DNA of 36,652 nt from Actinomycetota bacterium. Its GTDB lineage: Bacteria > Actinomycetota > Thermoleophilia > RBG-16-64-13. Location: positions 1 through 36,652 of the forward strand of contig JAMDEO010000150.1 of assembly GCA_023483915.1 (NCBI GenBank). Reading direction: 5' to 3'. A program made the translations under genes and the position numbers. Shown here piece after piece: positions 25,601 to 35,588 of the stretch. The notes beneath the pieces are model-generated. The model did not search any database, was not told the DNA's origin, and saw only the letters and a list, made by a program, of their open reading frames with translations. The first letter of the stretch is position 1, and each line of letters starts with the position of its first letter.

Positions 25601-26225
25601 GGAATGGTCGGGGGAAGAATCGGCGGACCGTTCTTACTCTCCTTTCTCAAGGAATGTCGAGCGGTTGGTTCCCTGGCGCACGCTGACCGGGCGAATCCAG
25701 CTCGCGATAGACCATGAGTGGTTTAGCGAGCTGGGAGAATTCTTGCCCGGATATCGACCTCCTCTCAAGTCCGGCGACCTGAGGTCCGGACAGCTTCAGT
25801 CCGGCGAGCCGGGAGTCATGCTGAGGTATCTCACCCCGCATTCGAAGTGGTCGATCAACTCCACCTACAGTGACGATCCTCTCCTGCTGACCCTTTTCCG
25901 CGGCGGACCGGGCGTTTGGCTCTCACCTGATGACGCTTCAACGATTGGAGTTCGCGATAACGAGCGAGTCGAGATGCGGAACAGGAACGGGAGGATGGTC
26001 TGCCTGGTGGTTGTATCGCCTCGAATCCCCCGCGGGGTGTGCTATCTGTATCAAGGAGCCACACCCAACTTCCTCACAAGGATAGTCCTCAAACCGACTC
26101 ACCTCGTCGGGGGCTATGCTCAGCTGTCGTTCGCGCCCAACTACTACGGCTGCACCGGTGCCCAGCGAGACGAGCAGGTGACGGTTCGTCGCTATCCGGA
26201 CGGTCCAGAAGGTGACTTGACATGA
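22692..26225 (+). CDS. narG: Respiratory nitrate reductase alpha subunit-like molybdoenzyme (NarG family)
   Basis: [34 protein letters not shown]...[50 protein letters not shown] (Asp ligand region); [22 protein letters not shown]; C-terminal [20 protein letters not shown]. Confidence 0.93.
   Translation: [1177 protein letters not shown]
25767..25811 (+). repeat. Three 15-nt in-frame tandem units in narG
   Basis: aagtccggcgacctg / aggtccggacagctt / cagtccggcgagccg = KSGDL / RSGQL / QSGEP. Confidence 0.75.
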
Positions 26226-27703
26226 GGGTCCGGGCACATCTGATGATGGTGATGGCCTTGGACAAGTGCATCGGTTGTCACACGTGCAGCGTTGCCTGCA
26301 AACGGTCGTGGACAAGCCTCGAGGGTTCCGAGCACATCTGGTTCAACAACGTGGAGACTAAACCTGGAAGCGGCTATCCCCGGCATTGGGAAGATCGGGA
26401 ATACTGGGGCGGCGGTTGGCAGCTCGGCCCGCGGGGCGAGTTGAACCTGCGGCCGGGTGGTCGCGGAGCCAACCATGTCGATGATGCCGCCGGCAGCGCA
26501 GGCAGGTCCGGCGACGGTGCAGGCAGGCCCGGCGACGGTGTGGGCCGTTCTGGCGGTGGGTCGGGCGCTTCCGGCGGTAAGCTGGGCGCCGTTTTTCGCC
26601 GAGCCCCGCTTCGCGGTCGAGACAAGTCGGTCGCTGAGGATTACTACGAGGCTTGGACTTATGAGCCGTCGGACCTCATCGAGGCCCCCTTGACAGAGCG
26701 GACTCCGGCTGCCCGGCCGCACTCTCTGGCCACCGGCCTGCCTGTGTCGCCGCATTCAGGACCAAACTGGGATGATGACTTGGCGGGAGTGAAATCGGCC
26801 TACGAGCAAATCTTCATGCTGTACCTTCCGCGCATCTGTAATCACTGCCTCAACCCATCGTGTGTTGCCGCCTGTCCCTCGAAGGCCATCTACAAGAGGG
26901 GCAGCGACGGCATCGTCTTGGTAGACGATGGCAAATGCCGCAGCCACGGGGTCTGCCAGACCGCCTGTCCATACAGGAAGGTCTACCTGAATCGCTTGTC
27001 CGGGAAGGCGGAGAAGTGCATGTTCTGTCTCCATGGAGTGACAGAAGGAGGGTTTCCGACCCTGTGCTCGCGCAGCTGTGTCGGGCGGATCAGGAGCATC
27101 GGGGTCGTCTTATACGATGCAGATGCTGTTCCGGCAGCGGCGAAGTGGGCAACCGAGGCCGATCTGGTGGAAGTCATGCGGGGCCTGCTTCTCGATCCTC
27201 TAGACCCGGCCATCACGTCGGCGGCCGAAGCTTCGGGAGTGTCTCATAATTGGGTGGAGGCAGCCCAGCATTCGCCTGTGTACGCCCTCGCCAAGGAATT
27301 GAAGGTGGCTCTGCCCCTTCGTCCCGAGTTCCGGACTCTCCCCATGGTCTGGTATGTGCCTCCGCTATCGCCGGCAGTTGACGTGCTGGAGAAGAATGGG
27401 TACGAAGCCCAAGATCCCGACGAGGTGCTTACGGCAGTTGATGCAATGCGGGTCCCGCTTGGCTACTTGGCGGGGTTCCTGTCGGCAGGGACGCGGGCAC
27501 CTGTGGAGGATGCCTTGAGAAAGCTGGTCGCAATGCGGGGGTTGAAACGGCACCAGCAAATTTACGGCGATGATGGCACGCAGTTCGCTGAGAGGGCGGG
27601 ATTCGATCCCAACGAGCTCGAAAGGCTGTTCCGCCTGCTCGCTATCGCCGAGTCGGACACCCGCTATGTCATTCCCGCAGCCCAGCTTGAGTCTGGACCT
27701 TGA
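26222..27703 (+). CDS. narH: Respiratory nitrate reductase beta subunit-like Fe-S protein (NarH family)
   Basis: [129 protein letters not shown] overlap with narG. Confidence 0.94.
26498..26560 (+). repeat. 21-nt in-frame tandem units in narH
   Basis: gcaggcaggtccggcgacggt / gcaggcaggcccggcgacggt / gtgggccgttctggcggtggg encoding AGRSGDG / AGRPGDG / VGRSGGG. Confidence 0.8.
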
Positions 27704-27824
27704 GGTGGGATTCTCGCCAGCAGGGACGGTTGGCGGGTCGTATGGCGGGGAAAGATATGGCCAGGAAAGAACTTCCGCGGCGCCGAGAGAGATCCATCTG
27801 GTTGGGTACAGAAAGGGGACAAAC

Positions 27825-29921
27825 ATGGACCCGACCCGCGACCCCAGCGTGACCGGGCCGGCAGAACACGCGTGGCGCATCAACGCCCTGCGCTTTCTGG
27901 CGGTGGATGCGGTCCAGCAAGCTGCCAGCGGGCACCCGGGGATGCCTTTGGGAGCCGCGCCCATGGCATACGTGCTCTGGACCAGGTTCCTCAGACACTG
28001 TCCGTCTGACCCGCAGTGGCCGAACCGGGACCGCTTTGTGCTTTCCGCAGGGCATGGTTCGGCCTTGCTCTACTCGCTGCTTCATCTGACGGGCTATGAC
28101 CTCCCCCTCGAGGAGATGCGCCGCTTCCGGCAGTGGGGAAGTCGCACGCCGGGGCATCCGGAGCGGGGACTGACGCCGGGAGTCGAGGTCACGACCGGTC
28201 CGCTGGGCCAGGGGTTCGGCAACGCGGTAGGCATGGCGATAGCGGAAGCGCATCTTGCGGCGTGGTTCAACAGGCCCGGATATCCGGTGATCGATCACTT
28301 CACGTTTGTCTTGGCAAGTGACGGGGACCTCATGGAAGGGGTTTCCTCAGAGGCCGCTTCCTTGGCAGGGGAACTTGGGCTGGGGAAGCTGATCTGTCTC
28401 TATGACGACAATCACGTGACTCTGGCCGGGGCGACGGACCTGACCTTCCGCGAGGACAAGGCCCTTCGTTTCGCGGCCTACGGGTGGCATGTGGCGACAG
28501 TGGGCGATGGCAACGACCTTGCTGCCATCGAAGCCGCCATTCGCTCGGCGCAGGAGGAAAAGGCCCGGCCTTCCATCATCATGGTCCGCACTCACATCGG
28601 CTATGGCTCACCGCACAAACAGGACTCTTTCGAAGCGCACGGCTCGCCTCTTGGCGAAGAAGAAGTGCGACTTACCAAGCAAAATCTCGGTTGGCCCGAG
28701 GAACCGCCCTTCTTCATTCCGGAAGACGTACTGGCTTTCTACCGAACGGCCATCGATAACGGGAAGAAGCTGAAAGACGAATGGCGGGCCGTCCTGGCGG
28801 CCTACAGGGATGAATACACGGAGCTGGCTGCCGAGCTGGACAGCTCCCTGTCGGGCCGCCTCCCCCTTAACTGGGATGTAGATCTGCCTGTGTTTCCGCC
28901 CGATGCCAAAGGCCTCGCGACCAGGGCGGCCTCAGGAGAGACGCTGAACTGCCTGGCTTCGCGGATCACTTCGTTATTCGGCGGCTCTGCCGATCTCAAC
29001 CCGTCTACCCTTACCGCCATGAGAGGCGCAGGCGATTTTCAGGATCCGGCGGCGACCGTCCAAGACAGGCAAGGGGCGGTCGGCGACGACTGGAGCCATG
29101 CCGGTCGGAATGTTGCCTTTGGGGTCAGAGAGCATGGGATGGGCGCCATAACAAACGGATTAGCAGCGCACGGCGGGCTGATCCCCTTTGCCTCCACCTT
29201 TCTGATCTTCTCCGACTACATGAGGCCCCCTATGCGGCTTGCCGCCTTGATGAAGCTCCATGTTGTCTACGTCTTCACCCACGACAGCATCGGGCTGGGC
29301 GAGGACGGCCCAACGCATGAGCCCGTGGAGCAGTTGGCCAACCTGCGGGCCATCCCAGGCATGACGGTCATCAGGCCTGCGGACGCAAATGAGACTGTCG
29401 AGGCATGGAAGGTTGCTGTGGAGCATGACAACGGCCCCGTTGCCTTAGTGCTGACGAGGCAGAAGGTTCCCACAATCGACCGGGACACCTTGTCCCCCGC
29501 CGGTGGACTGCGTCGGGGAGCATATGTACTTGCCGATCCAACCGACGGCGGACCGGTCGATCTTGTTCTCGTCGCTACCGGCTCCGAAGTCTCACTGGCT
29601 CTGTCCGCAGGGCGCCGCCTGGCCGAACAGGGGGTAAGGGCACGGGTGGTGTCGATGCCCAGTTGGGAGCTCTTCGAGCGGCAGGACGATGCCTACCGGG
29701 AATCTGTGTTTCCCTCCGGCCTGCGGGCCAGAGTGGCGATCGAGGCGGCATCTCCGCAGGGCTGGGACCGATACGTGGGAGCGGCGGGGGCCGTCGTGGG
29801 CGTGCGGACTTTCGGTGCGTCCGCACCGGGCGAGAAAGTGCTCGAAGAGTACGGCTACACCGTGGAGAACGCAGTCACGAAGGGCTTGGCCGTGCTGGCG
29901 GCGAGCTCCAATCACTCGTAG
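27825..29921 (+). CDS. tkt: Transketolase
   Basis: [63 protein letters not shown]-type TPP motif ([14 protein letters not shown]); [30 protein letters not shown] 27825 after GAAAGGGG. Confidence 0.97.
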   Translation: MDPTRDPSVTGPAEHAWRINALRFLAVDAVQQAASGHPGMPLGAAPMAYVLWTRFLRHCPSDPQWPNRDRFVLSAGHGSALLYSLLHLTGYDLPLEEMRRFRQWGSRTPGHPERGLTPGVEVTTGPLGQGFGNAVGMAIAEAHLAAWFNRPGYPVIDHFTFVLASDGDLMEGVSSEAASLAGELGLGKLICLYDDNHVTLAGATDLTFREDKALRFAAYGWHVATVGDGNDLAAIEAAIRSAQEEKARPSIIMVRTHIGYGSPHKQDSFEAHGSPLGEEEVRLTKQNLGWPEEPPFFIPEDVLAFYRTAIDNGKKLKDEWRAVLAAYRDEYTELAAELDSSLSGRLPLNWDVDLPVFPPDAKGLATRAASGETLNCLASRITSLFGGSADLNPSTLTAMRGAGDFQDPAATVQDRQGAVGDDWSHAGRNVAFGVREHGMGAITNGLAAHGGLIPFASTFLIFSDYMRPPMRLAALMKLHVVYVFTHDSIGLGEDGPTHEPVEQLANLRAIPGMTVIRPADANETVEAWKVAVEHDNGPVALVLTRQKVPTIDRDTLSPAGGLRRGAYVLADPTDGGPVDLVLVATGSEVSLALSAGRRLAEQGVRARVVSMPSWELFERQDDAYRESVFPSGLRARVAIEAASPQGWDRYVGAAGAVVGVRTFGASAPGEKVLEEYGYTVENAVTKGLAVLAASSNHS

Positions 29922-29946
29922 GCAACAGCAAGGGAAAGCTGGCAGC

Positions 29947-31365
29947 GTGGACAGAGGCATCAATGACATAGGTATCATCGGGCTGGCTGTGATGGGGCGG
30001 AATCTCGTCCTCAACATCGCCGACAAAGGATTTTCAGTCGCAGCTTTCAACCGCACGACTGCAGTGACCCAGGAATTCGCGGGGACTCTTCAACCGGGGC
30101 AGAAGATACAGCCGTGCTACTCGCTCGAAGAGTTTGTGGGCGCACTCACGAAGCCGCGTGCAGTCATGATAATGGTGAAGGCGGGGAATGCCGTCGATGC
30201 CGTGATCGAAGGCCTCGTGCCGGTCCTCGAGCCCGGGGACATCATCATCGACGGGGGCAACTCCTACTTCGGGGATACTGATCGCCGCGTCAAGTCGTTA
30301 GCGGAGCGCGGCATCCATTTCCTCGGGGTGGGGATATCCGGCGGCGAGTTCGGCGCCAGATATGGCCCGAGCATGATGCCCGGGGGACCGCGGGAGGCCT
30401 ATGAGCCGGTTCGCGTGATCTTCGAGGCCATCGCGGCCAAGGCCGATGGGCAGCCGTGTGTGACCTACCTGGGGCCCGCGTCTGCCGGCCACTACGTGAA
30501 GATGGTTCACAACGGCATCGAGTACGGAGTCATGCAGCTCATCTCCGAGACTTATGCCCTGATGAAGATGGCTCTTGGCCTCACCAATGACGAGCTTGCC
30601 CGGGTATACGCAGACTGGGATGCCGGCGAACTGAACTCCTACCTCGTCGAGATCACGTCGAAGATCTTCCGCCGTCGGGACGATTCGACGGGCAGCTACC
30701 TCATCGACGTCATTCTCGGCGAAGCCGGCCAGTTGGGAACGGGAATGTGGACATCGCAAAGCGCCATGGACCTGCACGTTCCCGTGCCGAACATTGACGT
30801 CGCTGTGGCCATGCGGAGCCTTTCCGCCCTAGAGGAGGAGCGCGCCCTGGCAGCGAGACTGCTGACCAGTGTGGGCGGGGTTCCGAAGACGGCCTCCCAG
30901 CCGCATATCGAGCACGTCCGCGGTGCTCTACGGGCTGCCATGATCATCACCTACGCGCAGGGATTCGCTCATCTGCGGGTGGCCTCCAAGGCGCTGGGCT
31001 TCAACCTCAACCTTGAAGACGTTGCTGGTGTGTGGCGGGGCGGTTGCATCATCCGGGCTTTGCTGCTTCGTGACATCAAGGGGGCCTTCGAACGATCTCC
31101 TGAACTGCCGAATCTCCTGCTCGATCCGCCGCTGTCCCACGAGGTCGCCTCGCTGCGCCCTGCTCTCGCCGAGGTTGTCGGGGGCGCAACGATCTCGGGC
31201 ATCCCGGTGCCGGGGTTTATGAACGCGCTGGCCTATCTCGACGCATACCGAACGGAGTGGTTGCCTTCGAATCTCATCCAGGCACAGAGGGATTACTTCG
31301 GAGCCCATACGTACCGGCGCGTCGACCGCGACGGCATCTTCCACACGGATTGGCTGACTGAATGA
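29947..31365 (+). CDS. gnd: 6-phosphogluconate dehydrogenase (decarboxylating)
   Basis: DIGIIGLAVMGRNLVLNIADKGFSVAAFNRT; IIDGGNSYFGDTDRR; GHYVKMVHNGIEYGVMQLISETY; GTGMWTSQSAMDLHVPVPNIDVAV; GTG start. Confidence 0.96.
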   Translation: MDRGINDIGIIGLAVMGRNLVLNIADKGFSVAAFNRTTAVTQEFAGTLQPGQKIQPCYSLEEFVGALTKPRAVMIMVKAGNAVDAVIEGLVPVLEPGDIIIDGGNSYFGDTDRRVKSLAERGIHFLGVGISGGEFGARYGPSMMPGGPREAYEPVRVIFEAIAAKADGQPCVTYLGPASAGHYVKMVHNGIEYGVMQLISETYALMKMALGLTNDELARVYADWDAGELNSYLVEITSKIFRRRDDSTGSYLIDVILGEAGQLGTGMWTSQSAMDLHVPVPNIDVAVAMRSLSALEEERALAARLLTSVGGVPKTASQPHIEHVRGALRAAMIITYAQGFAHLRVASKALGFNLNLEDVAGVWRGGCIIRALLLRDIKGAFERSPELPNLLLDPPLSHEVASLRPALAEVVGGATISGIPVPGFMNALAYLDAYRTEWLPSNLIQAQRDYFGAHTYRRVDRDGIFHTDWLTE

Positions 31366-32798
31366 GGACCGGGGACTCGACAGAAAACGAAACGGCCACA
31401 TCGGAGGCGATCGTGGTCTTCGGAGTCACGGGGGACCTGGTACACAAGCAGATCTTCCCAGCCCTTCAGGGACTGGTGGCCGATGAGGGGTTGGATGTCC
31501 CGATCATCGGAGTTGCGAGGTCGGCGTGGACGGACGATGATCTACGTAACCGGGCAAAGGACAGCGTGCAAAGGGCCGGCTCTTTCGATGCAGCCGCCTT
31601 CGAGAAGCTGGCACGCCGGCTGGTCTACGTGAGGGGCGACTATGGCGCGCCGGAGACCTACTTGCATATGCGGGAGGCTGTGGGCAAGGCTAGGAATCCC
31701 GTTTTCTACATGGCCATCCCTCCCAGTGTCTTTCCGGTAGTGACCGCTGCCCTCGCGGAATCAGGGTATTCGCGGGGAGCACGGGTGATAATCGAGAAGC
31801 CCTTCGGCAGAGACCTGGCCTCTGCTGTCGAGCTTAACGAAACCCTGCATGCGCACTTCCCCGAGTCGGCCATCTTTCGGATCGATCACTTCCTGGGAAA
31901 GGAGCCCGTGCAGAACATCACTTACACTCGGTTTGCCAATTCCGTGCTCGAGCCAATATGGAATCGGGATCACATCCGCAGCATTCAGATCACCCAGGCG
32001 GAGGACTTCGGAGTTGGAAATCGGGGCGGATTCTATGAGGAGGCGGGAGCCGTCCGGGATGTCCTGCAGAATCACCTGCTTCAACTTCTCGCAATTCTGA
32101 TGATGGACCCTCCTGCCGGCAACCAGGATTCTTACGGTGTGGAGAAGACAATGCTACTGAGGGCCGTCCGGCCCCTGCGGAAGAAGAACGTCGTTAGGGG
32201 CCAGTATCAGGGCTATCGATCGGAGAAAGGCGTGGATCCGTCATCCAACGTCGAAACCTTTGTCGCGGTGCACTTGGAGGTGGATAGCTGGCGGTGGGCC
32301 GGCGTGCCGGTCTATATCCGGGCGGGCAAGAAGCTGGCGGAAAGTTCGACGGAGGCTTTCATCGAGTTCAAGCGGCCTCCCAGGGAAGCCTTTGGCGAGT
32401 CCATCACACCCTCGTCGAGCCACCTGCGGGTCCGCATCAGTCCGGATGTCTTCGTCGCTTTGGGATTGAGGGTAAAGATTCCCGGAGAACGGATGGTCGG
32501 AGAAGACGCTGAGCTCACTGTGACCTCTTGTCCGCGCGACCTCGAACCTCCCTACCAGAGGCTTCTGGCCGACGCAATGAGGGGAAAGCGGGAACTGTTT
32601 GCCAGCGAAGACGGGGTGGAGGCGTCGTGGCGAATCGTCGACCCCATTCTCAACGACCCGCCTCCGGTTCACTCCTACAGGTCGGGGAGCTGGGGCCCGG
32701 CGGAAGCACGGAAGCTCATTGGGGTCGATGGTCCCTGGATCAACCCGGCGCCCGGTGGGGAAACGACGGATCGGTCCTGCACGAGGTCCGGCACGTGA
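31362..32798 (+). CDS. zwf: Glucose-6-phosphate dehydrogenase
   Basis: VVFGVTGDLVHKQIFPALQGL; IIEKPFGRDLASA; RIDHFLGKEPVQNI; ATGA overlap with gnd. Confidence 0.96.
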   Translation: MRTGDSTENETATSEAIVVFGVTGDLVHKQIFPALQGLVADEGLDVPIIGVARSAWTDDDLRNRAKDSVQRAGSFDAAAFEKLARRLVYVRGDYGAPETYLHMREAVGKARNPVFYMAIPPSVFPVVTAALAESGYSRGARVIIEKPFGRDLASAVELNETLHAHFPESAIFRIDHFLGKEPVQNITYTRFANSVLEPIWNRDHIRSIQITQAEDFGVGNRGGFYEEAGAVRDVLQNHLLQLLAILMMDPPAGNQDSYGVEKTMLLRAVRPLRKKNVVRGQYQGYRSEKGVDPSSNVETFVAVHLEVDSWRWAGVPVYIRAGKKLAESSTEAFIEFKRPPREAFGESITPSSSHLRVRISPDVFVALGLRVKIPGERMVGEDAELTVTSCPRDLEPPYQRLLADAMRGKRELFASEDGVEASWRIVDPILNDPPPVHSYRSGSWGPAEARKLIGVDGPWINPAPGGETTDRSCTRSGT

Positions 32799-32810
32799 GG
32801 AAATGAAACG

Positions 32811-33188
32811 ATGCAGCCCGCCTGGCCACTTCTGGTGTTCGTAGGGCTGATATTGGCTCTGGTCGCATTGATCATGAGTCTGTCATACCTGCTGGGGCAG
32901 AGACAGTCGCATCGGGCCGATCTTGGGCCCTACGAATCCGGGGTGGCCGCCGCTGAGCTGCCGGCTGGCATCTCGGTGGAGTTCTATCGTCTGGCCGTCT
33001 TCTTCGTAATCTTCGACGTAGAAGCGGTGTTTCTGTTCATTTGGGCTGTGGTCGTGCGCGAGGTTGGCTGGTCAGGTTACGCCGAAATGCTCGTCTTCGT
33101 GGGAGTGCTCTTCGCGGCGCTGGTCTACCTATGGCGACTCGGGTCGCTCGACTGGCGGCAGACGCCTCGAAAGCGCAGGCAAGGATGA
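32811..33188 (+). CDS. nuoA: NADH-quinone oxidoreductase subunit A
   Basis: [51 protein letters not shown]. Confidence 0.95.
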   Translation: MQPAWPLLVFVGLILALVALIMSLSYLLGQRQSHRADLGPYESGVAAAELPAGISVEFYRLAVFFVIFDVEAVFLFIWAVVVREVGWSGYAEMLVFVGVLFAALVYLWRLGSLDWRQTPRKRRQG

Positions 33189-33808
33189 TCGCGGTCCCGC
33201 CTACGTCGGGTCGCGAATCTCGCAACTCCCTCGAGGAAGTCGTTGCTCGCTCCACTCTCCTCGCCCGTCTGCAGGATCTGCTTGCCTGGTCTCGCGCGAA
33301 CTCGATTTGGCCCTTCAATTTTGGATTGTCATGTTGCTTCGTAGAGATGGCCACCAGTCTTACGCCGAAATACGACATCGCCCGGTTTGGGTCTGAAGTC
33401 ATCCGGGGGTCGCCCCGGGAAGCCGATCTCATGGTCATAGCCGGCACGGTCTTCATCAAGATGGTCCCAGTCATCCGCCGTCTCTACGAGCAGATGATGG
33501 AGCCCCGCTGGGTCATGTCCATGGGCTCATGTGCCAACTCAGGCGGAATGTACGACATATATAGCGTCGTCCAGGGTGTGGATACATTCCTGCCTGTGGA
33601 CGTCTACGTGCAGGGTTGCCCTCCCAGTCCCACGACTTTCACTCAAGGGCTGTTGCTCCTTCGGGAGGCCGTCAGCTCCGAGCGCCGCCCGCTTTCCTGG
33701 GCGGTGGGTCCTCAGGGGGTGGTGCGCCCGCCGCTGCCATCCAGGCGGGATGAGCTCAAGAAAGAGCGGGAAAAGATCGATCGGCTCAGAGCGCCGGATG
33801 AGGTCTAG
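33185..33808 (+). CDS. nuoB: NADH-quinone oxidoreductase subunit B
   Basis: [57 protein letters not shown] overlap with nuoA (start could be upstream at 33131). Confidence 0.95.
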   Translation: MIAVPPTSGRESRNSLEEVVARSTLLARLQDLLAWSRANSIWPFNFGLSCCFVEMATSLTPKYDIARFGSEVIRGSPREADLMVIAGTVFIKMVPVIRRLYEQMMEPRWVMSMGSCANSGGMYDIYSVVQGVDTFLPVDVYVQGCPPSPTTFTQGLLLLREAVSSERRPLSWAVGPQGVVRPPLPSRRDELKKEREKIDRLRAPDEV

Positions 33809-33811
33809 CTG

Positions 33812-35548
33812 ATGGATGTCATCGACGAGCTCAAGCTGCGCTTTCCGGGGGTGACCTTCATCCGCCAGGAGGTGCGTGACGAGATTCCGACAGTGTGGGT
33901 GCCGGGGGGCTCCCTTGTGGCCGTTCTCGGCTACCTCAAAAACGAGGCAGCGGCTCCCTACCGCACCCTCTACGACCTCGCGGGCATCGACGAGCGTGTG
34001 CGACAAAACCGCGACGCACAGCCTGACGCGAACTTCACGGTGGTGTACCACCTCCTCTCGTATGAAAGAAACAATGATCTGCGGATCAAGGTAGCCCTGC
34101 AGGGAGATCATCCGTCCATTCCTACGGCCACCGGAGTCTGGGAAGCCGCCAATTGGTACGAGCGCGAGCTGTGGGACATGCTTGGTATAACCGTCGAAGG
34201 GCACTCCAACCTGCGCCGAATTCTGATGCCCCCATGGTGGGAGGGCCATCCCCTGCGCAAGGAACATCCCAGCCGGGCCACCGAGATGGGGACCTTCGCC
34301 CTCTCACCCGAGGACGACGTCCGCTTTCAGGAATCGCTCGAGGTACGCCCTGAGGACTGGGGACTATCGAGCCGCCGCCGGAATTCCCGCATGATGCTCC
34401 TCAATCTAGGTCCCCAGCATCCGGGCACGCACGGATTGTTGCGGGTAATACTCCAGTTGGAGGACGAGCGGATCGTCGATGCGGCAGTGGACATCGGATA
34501 TCACCATCGCGGCGCCGAGAAGATGGGGGAAAGGCAGACCTGGCACACATATATCCCCTACACCGACCGCGTGGACTACCTGGGAGGCGTGCTCAACAAC
34601 CTGCCGTACATTCTGGCGACCGAGAAACTTGCGGGCATCGAGGTACCCGACCGGGCAAAGGTCATTAGGGTCATGATGGCGGAATTGTTCCGCATTGCCA
34701 GTCACCTGGTTTGGTATGGGACGTTTGCCCAGGATCTTGGTGCCATTTCCCCGGTCTTCTACATGTTCAGCGACCGCGAGAAACTGTTCGACATCGTCGA
34801 GGCGATCACCGGTGGACGGATGCATCCTGGTTGGTTCCGTATCGGCGGAGTCGCGCAAGATCTCCCCACAGGGTGGGAGAAGCTGGTGAGTGACTTCCTA
34901 GACCACCTGCCTCCAAGACTCCGCGAATACGATCGCTTGGTGATGGATAGTAGGATCCTCAAGGGACGCACCCGAGGGGTCGGGGAATTGACGAAGGACG
35001 AGGCAATCGAGTGGGGGATCACCGGACCTAACCTGCGCGCCTGTGGATTCGCGTGGGATTTCCGCAAGAAGCGCCCGTATTCTGGGTACGATCAGTTCTC
35101 CTTTGATATACCGACGGCAGATCGCGGAGACTGCTACGGTCGGGCTCAGGTCAGAGTTGAAGAGATTCGCCAGAGTCTGAGAATCGTCCGCCAATGCCTG
35201 GAAATCATGCCCCCAGGGCCGTACAAAGCCGACCACATCCTGACTACCCCGCCCGACGAGAAGCGCATGTTGCACGACATCGAGACGCTAATCGCTCACT
35301 TTCTGAGCGTGAGTTGGGGTCCTGTCATACCGGCCGGCGAGGCCTTCGCCGGGATAGAGGCGGCCAAAGGAAACAATGGGTACTACCTGATAAGCGATGG
35401 CGGTGGCAGCTCCTATCAGACCCGTATCCGGACGCCGTCTTTCGCCCATCTGCAGGCCCTGCCCCTTATGGCTCGGGGGCTGGAGGTCCCCGATATCATC
35501 GCCATCTTGGGCAGTATCGACTTCGTGCTCGCCGACGTCGACCGGTGA
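33812..35548 (+). CDS. nuoC: NADH-quinone oxidoreductase fused subunits C/D
   Basis: NuoC part [40 protein letters not shown] fused to NuoD part [63 protein letters not shown]; ends [12 protein letters not shown]. Confidence 0.96.
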   Translation: MDVIDELKLRFPGVTFIRQEVRDEIPTVWVPGGSLVAVLGYLKNEAAAPYRTLYDLAGIDERVRQNRDAQPDANFTVVYHLLSYERNNDLRIKVALQGDHPSIPTATGVWEAANWYERELWDMLGITVEGHSNLRRILMPPWWEGHPLRKEHPSRATEMGTFALSPEDDVRFQESLEVRPEDWGLSSRRRNSRMMLLNLGPQHPGTHGLLRVILQLEDERIVDAAVDIGYHHRGAEKMGERQTWHTYIPYTDRVDYLGGVLNNLPYILATEKLAGIEVPDRAKVIRVMMAELFRIASHLVWYGTFAQDLGAISPVFYMFSDREKLFDIVEAITGGRMHPGWFRIGGVAQDLPTGWEKLVSDFLDHLPPRLREYDRLVMDSRILKGRTRGVGELTKDEAIEWGITGPNLRACGFAWDFRKKRPYSGYDQFSFDIPTADRGDCYGRAQVRVEEIRQSLRIVRQCLEIMPPGPYKADHILTTPPDEKRMLHDIETLIAHFLSVSWGPVIPAGEAFAGIEAAKGNNGYYLISDGGGSSYQTRIRTPSFAHLQALPLMARGLEVPDIIAILGSIDFVLADVDR

Positions 35549-35588
35549 GGGCCTGCAGCAAAAGCCGGGGTTGCAGGAGGAGCACCAG

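Noticed and set aside
22692-26225. NarG homologue as perchlorate, selenate or other periplasmic DMSO-family reductase
   Set aside because: No Tat signal and very close motif match to membrane NarG (STHGVNC, YDW..DLPPA, PESADW); substrate change remains possible but a different named family is not supported.
27669-28298. 209-aa minus-strand ORF at the start of tkt
   Set aside because: Antisense to transketolase, no recognisable domain.
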